A stretch of 64,000 nucleotides of DNA from Vibrio methylphosphonaticus. Lineage in GTDB: Bacteria > Pseudomonadota > Gammaproteobacteria > Enterobacterales > Vibrionaceae. Each line of letters starts with the position of its first letter. Position 1 is the stretch's first letter. Both the position numbers and the translations under genes were made by a program. The stretch is taken from the NCBI RefSeq assembly GCF_023634655.1, contig NZ_JAMKMS010000002.1, positions 1-64,000 of the forward strand. The letters run 5' to 3'. This document shows positions 45,889-54,837 of the stretch, one piece after another. Below the pieces are notes generated by a model, which was given only the letters and a program-made list of their open reading frames with translations, made no database searches and had not been told where the DNA came from.

Positions 45889-47126
45889 TGACTCAGCCTC
45901 AACCTATTATTCAGATCAAAAATCTGTACAAGATCTTTGGCCCAAAAGACAAATCCTACTTGCAAGCGGTAAAAGATGGCGAAAGCAAAGATGATCTTCT
46001 TGCTAGAACCGGTCATACCCTTGGATTGCAAAATATTAATCTTGATATTTATCCCGGCGAGATATTCGTCATTATGGGGTTATCGGGTTCGGGTAAGTCG
46101 ACGATGATTCGTCACTTCAACCGACTTATTGACCCGTCTGAGGGCGAAATCATTGTCGATGGATCCGATGTGATGAAGCTTTCTAACCAAGAACTACGTG
46201 ACTTTAGACGCCATAAAATGTCGATGGTATTCCAGCGATTCGGCCTGCTACCGCACAAAACCGTTATCGATAACGTCGCTTATGGGTTACAAATTCAAGG
46301 TTTAAGTAAAGAAGATCGTTACGCAAAAGCGGGAGAGTGGATCAAAACGGTAGGGCTTGATGGGTATGAACAACAGTATCCTAGCCAGCTCTCTGGTGGA
46401 CAACAGCAACGAGTCGGACTTGCTCGAGCATTGTGTACTGACGCCGATATTTTGCTGATGGATGAAGCCTTTTCTGCACTCGACCCATTAATTCGAAGTG
46501 AGATGCAAGATCAACTGATCGAACTTCAAGAGAAACTGCATAAGACCATCATCTTTATTACACACGATTTAGATGAAGCGCTACGCATAGGTGATCGCAT
46601 TGCAATTCTCCGTGATGGTGTGGTCGTGCAGCAAGATAAACCGGTGGACATCTTGTTAAACCCAGCCGATGATTACGTCGAAGCGTTCGTAAAAGACGTC
46701 AATCGAGCAAGAGCGCTTACCGTTGAAACGGTCATGCAGCCGCCTATTGCTCGTATTACCGCCGAAACACTGGGTGAAGCCATAACACAAATGCGCCGAT
46801 CGTCAGAAGACTATGGTTATGTCGTTAACGATGAGGGTTACCAAGGTGTGATTACGCAAGAAACGTTAGACCAAGTCGAGCAAAAAGATTACCACAAAGA
46901 GATCCCATCTCAGATGCTTGATGATGTCCCTGCGGTTCAAAGTGATGCGTTGCTCGAAGCCGTTATCCCTGAAACCCTCGACAGTGACCACCCGCTGCCA
47001 GTAGTCGATGATAACGGCGACTTACAAGGTCACCTTTCAAAATCAACGCTGGCCGATGTGTTAAGTGATACGTCTCAATCAGACGATGAAGAGAAACCGT
47101 CCGCGGTAAAGAATAACGCTGCGTAA
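45888..47126 (+). CDS. proV: glycine betaine ABC transporter ATPase with CBS domains
   Basis: ATPase of 412 aa. N-terminal extension of ProV type (YKIFGPKDKSYLQAVKDGESKDDLLARTGHTLGLQNINLDIYPGEIFVIMGLSGSGKST), Walker A at about 63-71, signature LSGGQQQRVGLARAL, Walker B ILLMDEAFSALD, H-loop ITHDLDEAL. The C-terminal part from about 280 has two CBS-type repeats, which in this family sense ionic strength. Ends in an acidic tail. Last gene of the operon, followed by a terminator. Confidence 0.93.
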   Translation: MTQPQPIIQIKNLYKIFGPKDKSYLQAVKDGESKDDLLARTGHTLGLQNINLDIYPGEIFVIMGLSGSGKSTMIRHFNRLIDPSEGEIIVDGSDVMKLSNQELRDFRRHKMSMVFQRFGLLPHKTVIDNVAYGLQIQGLSKEDRYAKAGEWIKTVGLDGYEQQYPSQLSGGQQQRVGLARALCTDADILLMDEAFSALDPLIRSEMQDQLIELQEKLHKTIIFITHDLDEALRIGDRIAILRDGVVVQQDKPVDILLNPADDYVEAFVKDVNRARALTVETVMQPPIARITAETLGEAITQMRRSSEDYGYVVNDEGYQGVITQETLDQVEQKDYHKEIPSQMLDDVPAVQSDALLEAVIPETLDSDHPLPVVDDNGDLQGHLSKSTLADVLSDTSQSDDEEKPSAVKNNAA

Positions 47127-47167
47127 TAGCAGCGCTTGTATGGATCATTGAGAGTTCAACATAATAT

Positions 47168-47212
47168 ATAACGCTTAATCATGCCTCTTGGGTTGTGATT
47201 AAGCGTTATTCA
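47168..47212 (+). terminator. proXWV terminator
   Basis: ATAACGCTTAATCA / TGATTAAGCGTTAT, a 14-bp perfect stem with a 14-base loop. The rest of the gap to 47516 shows only a 64-codon frame without support. Confidence 0.75.
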
Positions 47213-47516
47213 TTTAACGCCCAAAACGTTAAAACATTCCAGACAACAGCGCCCCTGCCACCACTGAATTGCCATGGTGAATAGTATTCTCTCGCACTAT
47301 ATAATCCACCAAAGCCAGTACTACGCCCGCCTTACATCTGAAAACAAAATACTACTGTTTGAATTTTACACACCAATAGAAATAGCTGATACCGAGCGGC
47401 CACTTACCTCAATAATTCAGATAGTTGCATGGTTTCCCCCTAGTGACCCAATCTCCATGTATCTATAGAATGCGCGCCCAAACCGTTTTACTTCACTCCC
47501 TACAGAGAACCTGAAC

Positions 47517-48035
47517 ATGAATCAAGTATTCAATTCTGCACATATTACAAAAACTGTCCTACTTACACTTTGGATTGTGGCGGGCACCGCTATTCTTCAA
47601 GAGCTGGGCATTCACGACAAATGGCCAGCTTTCCTTGCGCTTATTTTCTTCTTTGAAGCAAAATTCGACTTAAGCAAATTAAAGAACATCTTTGCCGCAG
47701 GTATTGCTGGCATCGCGATGGGTATGTTAATCCCTTCTGTTCTTGGCGCTTTAGCACCATACGTAGGTGGTCTAAATGCATTTTACATCTATGTCGGTGG
47801 CGTAGTACTGATTACTATTGGTTTAGGCCCTGTTGCACATTTTGCGTTTAGTTACATTACCTTCGCGTACGTCGTTATGTGTATCCTACATAAAGATCAC
47901 GTTGTTGAGCACGGCTTCTCTTGGATGGCGACAGGCCTGCTAGGCGGCGCAATGTATATTGCTGGTGTGACCGTTATCGCTAAGTTCCTAGCTCAAAAAC
48001 AAGCTAAAGCAGAACTTCAAACAGCTAACAGCTAA
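47517..48035 (+). CDS. small inner-membrane protein, possibly DUF1097-like
   Basis: Protein of 172 aa with about five hydrophobic segments (TVLLTLWIVAGTAILQELGI; WPAFLALIFFFEA; IFAAGIAGIAMGMLIPSVLG; FYIYVGGVVLITIGLGPVAH; WMATGLLGGAMYIAGVTVIAKFL). Size and layout recall YcdZ/DUF1097 proteins, but this is a loose likeness. The end (AELQTANS, stop) runs into a 7-bp tandem repeat. Function unknown. Confidence 0.7.
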   Translation: MNQVFNSAHITKTVLLTLWIVAGTAILQELGIHDKWPAFLALIFFFEAKFDLSKLKNIFAAGIAGIAMGMLIPSVLGALAPYVGGLNAFYIYVGGVVLITIGLGPVAHFAFSYITFAYVVMCILHKDHVVEHGFSWMATGLLGGAMYIAGVTVIAKFLAQKQAKAELQTANS

Positions 48036-48046
48036 CAGCTAACAGC
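48021..48046. repeat. 7-bp tandem repeat spanning a stop codon
   Basis: About 3.7 copies of ACAGCTA. The last three codons and the stop (GCT-AAC-AGC-TAA) are part of it. Same type of structure as at 50083 and 57110. Confidence 0.8.
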
Positions 48047-48150
48047 ACGATAAGGCCTTGATATTCGACTATTAAGGCCTTTCTCTTTCATTTTATAGAT
48101 ATTTCTTGTACAACAGTCAGTGTCTTTGCTTCAACGTCGGAAACAACTGA

Positions 48151-49344
48151 ATGAAAAACCTGCCATGGAATGCCTGGTTACTTGCTGCTGTGCAACCTTT
48201 TGTGTTGTCGGTCGGTGCATTGAATGTGTTTCTTGGTGGTATCATTGGTGCAGCCCTACACGACTCACCCGCTTATGCGACCCTCCCAGTCACCACTTTG
48301 ATCCTTGGTGTCTCGCTAAACGTTTTCCCCGCAGCAAAAATTCAACGTCTTATTGGGCGTAAAAATGCGTTTATTATTGCAGCAGTTGTCAGCAGCCTAG
48401 CTGCCTTTTTTGCCAGCTGGAACATTGAACAAGGTCACTTTTTGGGCTTCACACTCAGCACCTTTATCCTGGGTACACAACTTTCCTATGTGGGGCAATA
48501 CCGCTTTGCGGCGATAGAAAGTTGCCACACCCCTGCTCAACATCCATCGGTCATTAGCCTAGTCTTAGTGGGTGGAATCGCCGCTGCATGGGTAGGTCCG
48601 GAACTGCTAAATCTTGGTCAAATGGTCGCAATATTCGACTCGGAATACGCCAATGCCTATGTTGCGCTAGGAATACTTGAGGCGGTGGGGGCGTGTATTT
48701 TGGCGGTGGCTATGAAGCCACTCGAAATCAGAGAAACGGATACCAATCCAGGACCAGTCCGAACCATACCACAGCTTTTTCAACAACCAATATTATGGTT
48801 AGCGATAGGATCTGGGCTAACCGCCTACGCAGTGATGGCATTTTTGATGACGGCGACTCCGTTAGCAATGCAGGAACATGGTCACGATATTCAAAATGCA
48901 AAATGGGTGATTCAGAGCCACGTTATGGCGATGTACCTCCCTTCTTTAATCACGCCTTTAATTATTAAGCGTATTGGTCTCTACAAACTGATCACTGTTG
49001 GCTGTGTGGTTTTCCTTGGCTGCATTGCTGTGGGGTTAGCTGGCCATTCTGTACATCACTATTGGTGGGCACTGGTGGCGCTTGGAATCGGTTGGAATTT
49101 TTTGTTTATCGGCGGTACCAGCTTATTACCACAAACCTATCACACTCACGAACGGTTTAAAGTCCAAGCCGTGAACGACTTTTCCATTACTACTTTTCAG
49201 GCCGCTGGGTCCTTAGGGGCTGGCATGGTGTTGTTCTCACAAGGCTGGACGTGGATGCTAGTTGCCTCACTATTTCCAATCGCACTGCTTATGCTGCTTA
49301 ATTTTGTCATCAAAAGCCCGAAAACTCCGCCTGCCTTGTCTTAA
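48151..49344 (+). CDS. MFS transporter
   Basis: Inner-membrane protein of 397 aa with about twelve hydrophobic segments. It begins MKNLPWNAWLLAAVQPFVLSVGALNVFLGGIIGAAL; loop RLIGRKNAFIIAA resembles the MFS motif A region; the second half has FQAAGSLGAGMVLFSQGWTWML. Short cytoplasmic ends. Substrate not recognisable. It stands alone; the ribosome site is weak (cggaa). Confidence 0.85.
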   Translation: MKNLPWNAWLLAAVQPFVLSVGALNVFLGGIIGAALHDSPAYATLPVTTLILGVSLNVFPAAKIQRLIGRKNAFIIAAVVSSLAAFFASWNIEQGHFLGFTLSTFILGTQLSYVGQYRFAAIESCHTPAQHPSVISLVLVGGIAAAWVGPELLNLGQMVAIFDSEYANAYVALGILEAVGACILAVAMKPLEIRETDTNPGPVRTIPQLFQQPILWLAIGSGLTAYAVMAFLMTATPLAMQEHGHDIQNAKWVIQSHVMAMYLPSLITPLIIKRIGLYKLITVGCVVFLGCIAVGLAGHSVHHYWWALVALGIGWNFLFIGGTSLLPQTYHTHERFKVQAVNDFSITTFQAAGSLGAGMVLFSQGWTWMLVASLFPIALLMLLNFVIKSPKTPPALS

Positions 49345-49552
49345 TACCCAGGTAGCCCATCATTACATTGGCAACCTACTACATTAGATTCTTCTGAAAA
49401 CTGCCAACACTACGCTTGTTTTAACTGGCGTTGTAGAAATGGAATTATGCTATAGTCGCCGGCACTCGCGAAAGGAGCATCGTGAGCTATCTTTACAAGT
49501 AAACAAGGCTTGGAGCTTTGCTCACTTTATATAAAGCGATAAGGCAAACGAT

Positions 49553-50089
49553 ATGTATGACGATGTAGTGATCATTGTAGATCGATTAGGCAATCAAATT
49601 GGTGTAGAAGAAAAGTTAAACGCGCACCGATTAGGTCTAAGGCATTTAGCATTTTCAGTGTTGCTTTATCGTAAGACCAATGATGGATTTGAATATTTTC
49701 TGCAAAAACGGGCGCTAAACAAATACCACAGCGGTGGTCTTTGGACCAATACCTGCTGCTCTCACCCGCGTCCGGACGAAAAAATCACACAAGGGTCATC
49801 TCGACGTCTTTATGAAGAGATGGGCATTGAAGATACGCTTGATCTTGAAGAGATAGGCCACATTAGCTACTGTGCAAAGTTCTCTAATGGCCTAACAGAA
49901 AATGAGCTCGACTATGTGGTGATTGCCAATATTGATGAGGTAAGTACTGAGTTAAACCCCGATGAAGCCAGTGACTGCAAGTGGTGGAAAGAAGGCGAAC
50001 TCGACGCAAGATTACTCACTCATCGCGATGAATTTACCGCTTGGTTTACACTTGTTTATAACAAAGTGAAACAGCATATTCATAGCTAA
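49553..50089 (+). CDS. idi: isopentenyl-diphosphate delta-isomerase, type 1
   Basis: Converts isopentenyl diphosphate to dimethylallyl diphosphate. At 178 aa it is close to E. coli Idi (182). Motifs: LRHLAFSVLLY, QKRALNKYHSGGLWTNTCCSHPRP (catalytic Cys in TNTCCSHP, about 65-72), the Nudix-like RRLYEEMGIE, and the catalytic Glu in LTENELDYVV. Metal-ligand His residues are kept. The stop lies in an 8-bp tandem repeat. Stands alone with its own promoter (TATAGT near 49454). Confidence 0.93.
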   Translation: MYDDVVIIVDRLGNQIGVEEKLNAHRLGLRHLAFSVLLYRKTNDGFEYFLQKRALNKYHSGGLWTNTCCSHPRPDEKITQGSSRRLYEEMGIEDTLDLEEIGHISYCAKFSNGLTENELDYVVIANIDEVSTELNPDEASDCKWWKEGELDARLLTHRDEFTAWFTLVYNKVKQHIHS

Positions 50090-50147
50090 GTAGCTAAGTA
50101 GCTAAGTAGCTAAGTAAGTAGCTAGATAGCTAAATAACTAAGTAGCA
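50083..50147. repeat. 8-bp tandem repeat spanning the idi stop codon
   Basis: Four copies of TAGCTAAG followed by degenerate copies (TAGCTAGA, TAGCTAAA, TAACTAAG). The last Ser codon and stop (AGC-TAA) are the first unit. Confidence 0.85.
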
Positions 50148-50240
50148 AGGGACTTAGGCCGCTGAGCAGCTCAGTAAGTCGCTTGTTAATAAAAGAGCAA
50201 TTAAACTTAGTATGCTGGGATAACGGTATACGATGACCTT

Positions 50241-51446
50241 TTAAAATGACCATTTTATATTGGCAAATAGCAGTGTAGAGGGCGTTTCTCCAAACAAGCT
50301 CTCTGCACTACCATCAAATCTCTGCACGACCGCGAGCAATTGCCAGTCATCGGCTAATGAATAGCGGTTAGACACACCAATAAAATACGATCCATCTTGG
50401 TAGTAACTTGCTGATGCCCTGAACTGACTCAGTGGTGACAGTTCAAAACTCACATCAGCATACCCTGTATAGCGAGTAAAACTAAGTGTTCTTGCCGTCA
50501 ATGGTAAGGTTAAATACGTCGCCGCATCAAACGCTTGTTGAGGCTCACTAATGTATAGAACAGAAGCCCGAGCAATCCAATTACGCTGACCGCCAAAGCT
50601 GTAGTCCGTTTCGATACTAGACACAATCGTTTGCTGGTAAATTGGGGTTTGCTGGTACGTTTGCCCTTGATAGTCCTTCAACCAAGGATCAAACCAAGTC
50701 AACTCGCCGCGAATGCCCGCACCTTTGATGTCCCCAGCAAAACCCGCCCCGAGCACATTGTCCACCCCCGAACGTCCTAACAACGTTTGCATATCCCAAC
50801 CGTGATAGTTAAAGAGATAACGGGCGGAATAACGCTGTAAATTACTGTCTTTGCTTGGGCTGTACACCACATCGACACTACTGGCAAAGCCTAACTGACG
50901 GCTAATAGAAATTGCGTCAGTCCCTGGTCTTTCCTCATAGTCAAAATCATAGATAGAGTACGCGTTATAGATATCATTAGGGTTCCATATCGTATTCATC
51001 GCCCAATTAACACGATAACGCCCAACACGAGAGCGCCATTTCTCTCCTTGCCAGTCCAAATACAAACGGTCAAATTGACTATTTACGATGACCTTATCGT
51101 TATCAACAATATTGCGTGATAGATCAAAATACCCCGCATCCCACTCCGTCACTTGCGAGTAATAGGGTAACGACAAACTATCCCCCATTAGGACTCGATT
51201 ACGCATTCCTGCGTTAAAACGAAATGATGAAGTAAAACGATATTCGTAGTTGAAGCGTTGATGGACTAAGTGATCCAATGCGTTATCACTATGATCGGGC
51301 ACCGAACCGGTCGCCATATATTTAACGTATCCGCCAAGGTCCCAATTACTCTCTGGAACCAACCCTGGGATCTCAGCTTTGACTTTTATCATGTAGCACG
51401 CAGCACCGACAATAAATAGGCTCGCGACTAATTTCTTCAGCATCAT
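50241..51446 (-). CDS. outer-membrane beta-barrel protein of the LolA/FtsX module
   Basis: Protein of 401 aa with an N-terminal signal (MLKKLVASLFIVGAACYMIKVKA). The rest is rich in alternating aromatic strands (YRFTSSFRFNAGMRNRVLMG, QFDRLYLDWQGEKWRSRVGRYRVNW, SARYLFNYHGWDMQTLLG) and ends TLLFANIKWSF with the terminal Phe of outer-membrane barrels. No exact family is recognised. It is the last gene of a five-gene minus-strand operon, so it may be the outer-membrane exit or acceptor of whatever the ABC permeases move. Function inferred from context. Confidence 0.75.
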   Translation of the reverse strand: MMLKKLVASLFIVGAACYMIKVKAEIPGLVPESNWDLGGYVKYMATGSVPDHSDNALDHLVHQRFNYEYRFTSSFRFNAGMRNRVLMGDSLSLPYYSQVTEWDAGYFDLSRNIVDNDKVIVNSQFDRLYLDWQGEKWRSRVGRYRVNWAMNTIWNPNDIYNAYSIYDFDYEERPGTDAISISRQLGFASSVDVVYSPSKDSNLQRYSARYLFNYHGWDMQTLLGRSGVDNVLGAGFAGDIKGAGIRGELTWFDPWLKDYQGQTYQQTPIYQQTIVSSIETDYSFGGQRNWIARASVLYISEPQQAFDAATYLTLPLTARTLSFTRYTGYADVSFELSPLSQFRASASYYQDGSYFIGVSNRYSLADDWQLLAVVQRFDGSAESLFGETPSTLLFANIKWSF

Positions 51447-51527
51447 TGGGTCGTTGCGCCTGCTTGTACCGCACGATATCGATAGATGGGTAAATTGATG
51501 ATTGAGCTGACGATTAACAACATGCGA

Positions 51528-52220
51528 TTATTGACCACGTTGCAAAATGTCTGATACTAACTGCCCGTCTTCAAAAACAATCACTCGTTTCGCTCTTTTA
51601 ATAACGCGAGGGTCATGAGTAGAAAAGATGAATGTGGTCCCCTCTCCTTCATTCAGTTTTTGCATAATGTCTAACAGCTCACTTGTGCTTTTTGCATCTA
51701 AATTTGCGGTGGGTTCATCTGCCATCACAAATCGTGGCTTAGACGCGAGCGCTCTCGCAACAGCGACTCGTTGCTGCTGCCCACCCGACATTTTCGCTGG
51801 ACGTTTATGCTTTTGATTCGATAACCCGACTTGATCCAATAATTCATTCGCGCGTTGGCGACACTTCGCTTCCTCTACGCCTTGTAATTGCATAACAAAT
51901 TCTACATTTTCCATCGCCGTCAATACCGGTAACAAACTGTAGTCTTGAAAAATGAAACCAATATGATCACGTCGAAATACAATACGTTGTTTCTCAGATA
52001 ACCCAACGATATCTTGCCCATCAATGATAATCTGGCCTGACGTCGGCTCATCAATGCCGCCTATCATGTTAAGTATGGTCGTTTTACCAGACCCTGAAGG
52101 CCCCATAATCGCGACAAATTCACCTTGTTCAATCGTTAGAGATAACCCTTGCACGGCATGAACTGGAAATTCACTGTCCGCATTATAGGTTTTGGTCAAC
52201 GCGCTCATTGATATTGTCAT
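51528..52220 (-). CDS. ABC transporter ATPase, LolD/MacB type
   Basis: ATPase of 230 aa. Walker A GPSGSGKTT (about 39-47), Q-loop FQDYSLLPVLTAMENVEF, signature MSGGQQQRVAVARAL, Walker B FVMADEPTANLD, H-loop FSTHD. The ALASKPRFVMADEPTANLD stretch is that of the LolD/MacB group that powers mechanotransmission permeases rather than import. Partners are the two FtsX-type permeases upstream in the operon. Confidence 0.93.
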   Translation of the reverse strand: MTISMSALTKTYNADSEFPVHAVQGLSLTIEQGEFVAIMGPSGSGKTTILNMIGGIDEPTSGQIIIDGQDIVGLSEKQRIVFRRDHIGFIFQDYSLLPVLTAMENVEFVMQLQGVEEAKCRQRANELLDQVGLSNQKHKRPAKMSGGQQQRVAVARALASKPRFVMADEPTANLDAKSTSELLDIMQKLNEGEGTTFIFSTHDPRVIKRAKRVIVFEDGQLVSDILQRGQ

Positions 52221-52223
52221 AAA

Positions 52224-52319
52224 TTACATACCCGTTGCTCGATTAATCATGGTATTTAGCCCCATACGTTGAAAAGTCACACGCCGGAATTCCAATTGCC
52301 CCTTAAGGATTCTCATCAT
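52224..52319 (-). CDS. possible 31-codon ORF coupled to the permease stop
   Basis: An ATG overlaps the stop of the permease (TAATG) and opens a 31-aa frame (begins MMRILKGQLEFRRV, ends NRATGM), stopping 3 bases before the ATPase start. Basic composition. It fills nearly the whole gap between the two genes. No family known. It could be a small coupled peptide, a remnant of a longer gene, or chance. Confidence 0.25.
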   Translation of the reverse strand: MMRILKGQLEFRRVTFQRMGLNTMINRATGM

Positions 52320-53554
52320 TAATTCCTCTCGGCCATGGCTTCTACGGGGCGCTGCTTTAATATTTGCCGTGCTGGATACAGCGCTGAAACACTAGATGCG
52401 AATAGAACCATAATAAAAACCATAATGTACTGGTCTACGCTGACTTGTGGATACAAAACAGTGTCCACACCATACACGCCAAGACCGTCTGAATGTGAGC
52501 CAAGGGATATTCCCGTGAAGTTCAGTACGCCAATAACGGATACACTACTAAGCACACCCAGTACCGCTCCGACGCAACCCAAAAATAATGTCTCAAACAT
52601 GATAAGTAAAAAGATCTTAAACTTAGGCATACCTACGGCCATCAGCACACCAAATTCTTGAGTGCGCTCAAACACAGACATCAGCATAATATTAATAATG
52701 CCAAACCCCATCGCAACCACGAACACGGCCAGCATCACTTGATTACTCACGTCCATCGTTGCCATCATTGATGCCAGTAATGGCTGTATATCAAACCATG
52801 CTCGCGCTTCATTTTCTGGGGGTAAATACGCGTTGATTTTGGAAACGAGTGTCATAATAGATTGTCGACTCTCTGCGCCAATTTCAGCGGCGGCTAGAAT
52901 AGCAAACTCATGAACTTCTGGAAGATGAACTATGGATTGAATATCCGACTTTTGTACTAAAACATTACCTTCGTCGTAGCTGGTTGAGGGGGTGTTGAAA
53001 ATGCCTTTAACACGAAAAGCGGCGCCCGTGACTTCACCACCTTGATCCGTCAACGTTAAAACGACTTTAGATCCCACTCGTAGTTTTAATCGCTCCGCAT
53101 TTTTCTCTGAGACTAGGATAGGATGTCGTCCTGTCCCATCAAACCACGACCCATCAGTAATATGTTGAGACAGCGGAGTAAAGTCTGCCTCTATCTCGTG
53201 ATCCACGCCAACAATTCTCACGCCACGAGTACTGCGAGCAGATGCCATCATGCCATCAACTAGAAACCGGGAGCTCCATTTCAACACGTCGGGCTGATTA
53301 TCTAACTGTTCTGCGATCGCTTGAGAATCGAAAACATACGCATTGATGTCCGCATTTTCCTTAAACTGCTTATTCTGAATCTGCAAATGACTGGTTTGCC
53401 AAGCAATAGCATTATGTACCATGTTATCAACAAGCCCATTCATAAAGCCCACCATGGTAACAACGCCAGTCAAACCAAACACCATCGCCCCAAGCATAAT
53501 GCTGGTTCGTAGTTTGTTCCTCCAAAGGTTTCGCCACGCCAGTTTAATGATCAT
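52319..53554 (-). CDS. FtsX/MacB-type ABC permease (second of pair)
   Basis: Inner-membrane protein of 411 aa. N-terminal membrane helix after IIKLAWRNLWRNKLRTSIML, a periplasmic MacB_PCD-like domain (about 40-270), then three helices in the FtsX domain (MLAVFVVAMGFGIINIMLMSVFERTQEFGVLMAVGM). The start is the ATG 53554, which follows aaggaggt; it overlaps the preceding gene's end by 11 bases. LolC/E-like in layout. Together with its paralogue and the ATPase it would form an extraction or export machine. Confidence 0.9.
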   Translation of the reverse strand: MIIKLAWRNLWRNKLRTSIMLGAMVFGLTGVVTMVGFMNGLVDNMVHNAIAWQTSHLQIQNKQFKENADINAYVFDSQAIAEQLDNQPDVLKWSSRFLVDGMMASARSTRGVRIVGVDHEIEADFTPLSQHITDGSWFDGTGRHPILVSEKNAERLKLRVGSKVVLTLTDQGGEVTGAAFRVKGIFNTPSTSYDEGNVLVQKSDIQSIVHLPEVHEFAILAAAEIGAESRQSIMTLVSKINAYLPPENEARAWFDIQPLLASMMATMDVSNQVMLAVFVVAMGFGIINIMLMSVFERTQEFGVLMAVGMPKFKIFLLIMFETLFLGCVGAVLGVLSSVSVIGVLNFTGISLGSHSDGLGVYGVDTVLYPQVSVDQYIMVFIMVLFASSVSALYPARQILKQRPVEAMAERN

Positions 53555-54785
53555 GACCACCTCCTTTTAATGCACCAACCAGATTCAGGCGTAGCACTTT
53601 CCAAGTCGGACCTAATAGGCATATGAGTAACATGAGTGTGATCGCAAGCGCCTGATTTATAAATAGAGCTAAACTAAGATAGACGGGAAGAATCGGCTCA
53701 AATCCAGCTTCTAGCATAACCTTAGCGGCTTCGCCTGTTATATGGATAGGATTAAAATGGAAATAGCCAAGAATAGGCATGGCAAGTGTAATACCAAGAG
53801 CGATCCCCAAAATACAAATAAAACTCGATTCCATAAATAATAAAGACACCAGCTTTCCTCGGCTCATACCAGCGGCCAGCATCACGCCGAATTCTCGTTG
53901 GCGCTCAAGTGTCATCATCATGATCGTCGCAAACAATCCAAAACCAACAATCCCATACAGTAAGTAAATGAGAAAAATACCACCAGCTCGATCCATCTCT
54001 ATTTGCTGCGCCATTTCGGGAGAAAGATCCTTCCAATCCCTCACTCGAATCGCATCACCAAAGTGAGCCGCTAATGAAGCCTCTACTGTTCCAACATCGT
54101 TAAGCGTTTGTGTGTGTAAAACCCAAGATGTCAGCTGATTTCCGGTACTGTATAATCGCTGCGCCTCGCGTATTGGCATATAAACAAGTTGATTATCTAA
54201 GCTCATTACCGGGAATTTGAGCAAGCCATTTACAGTGTAAAGACCCGAAGCTGTCTGCCCTTGGTAGCCTTGCCCATACAATATTATCTCGTCACCAACC
54301 TCTAATCGTAGATACTTGGCCAGTCCTTCCCCGATAAGGACACCGCTTCCTTTCTCGAATTCACTATCAAGGATAAAACGCCCTTGAGAAACCTTCTCAC
54401 TAATGCCGGAGTAACGATCTTCGAGCTCAGGGTTGACCCCCAGTACCATCACCCCTTTGGAACGATCACCCGCCGCTGCCAATGCGACACTTTCTAGCCT
54501 AGGTAATATATATTCAATTGATGCCTCAGATTTCAGGTATTTAAAATCGTCTAGATTACCGGATAACAAGTCATCAATGCTCGCATTGTCTGCATAATCA
54601 GGATCTTGTAACTGAATCAACCCAGTATAAAAACGTGCCGCGTTATCGATATTGGCGTTATAGCTCCCTTCCTGAAAGCTTCGTGTGAGCAACGACAAAC
54701 AAAGTGCCAACGCCAGTGCAGACGCCGTCAATATCGTCCTTCTTTTTTGTCGCCACAAATTACGCCATGCAAGCTTAACCAGCAT
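53544..54785 (-). CDS. FtsX/MacB-type ABC permease (first of pair)
   Basis: Permease of 413 aa with the same design as its neighbour: LVKLAWRNLWRQKRRTILTASALALALCL, periplasmic domain, then YLLYGIVGFGLFATIMMMTLERQREFGVMLAAGMSRGKL and two more helices. The start was set at 54785 (MLVKLAWRN), with aaagggg upstream, instead of 54815. The two permeases are clearly paralogous, like LolC and LolE. It follows the LolA-like gene by 52 bases. Confidence 0.9.
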   Translation of the reverse strand: MLVKLAWRNLWRQKRRTILTASALALALCLSLLTRSFQEGSYNANIDNAARFYTGLIQLQDPDYADNASIDDLLSGNLDDFKYLKSEASIEYILPRLESVALAAAGDRSKGVMVLGVNPELEDRYSGISEKVSQGRFILDSEFEKGSGVLIGEGLAKYLRLEVGDEIILYGQGYQGQTASGLYTVNGLLKFPVMSLDNQLVYMPIREAQRLYSTGNQLTSWVLHTQTLNDVGTVEASLAAHFGDAIRVRDWKDLSPEMAQQIEMDRAGGIFLIYLLYGIVGFGLFATIMMMTLERQREFGVMLAAGMSRGKLVSLLFMESSFICILGIALGITLAMPILGYFHFNPIHITGEAAKVMLEAGFEPILPVYLSLALFINQALAITLMLLICLLGPTWKVLRLNLVGALKGGGHDH

Positions 54786-54837
54786 TGAGTCCCCTTTGTT
54801 ACTGTTGAATATCACCCGCTATCAGAGTGGCGCCAGG

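Noticed and set aside
47274..47468. 64-codon frame between proV and the small membrane protein
   Set aside because: No ribosome site, no recognisable protein features; too weak to call.
50083..50147. CRISPR or direct-repeat array
   Set aside because: Units are only 8 bp, head to tail without spacers, and no cas genes are present.
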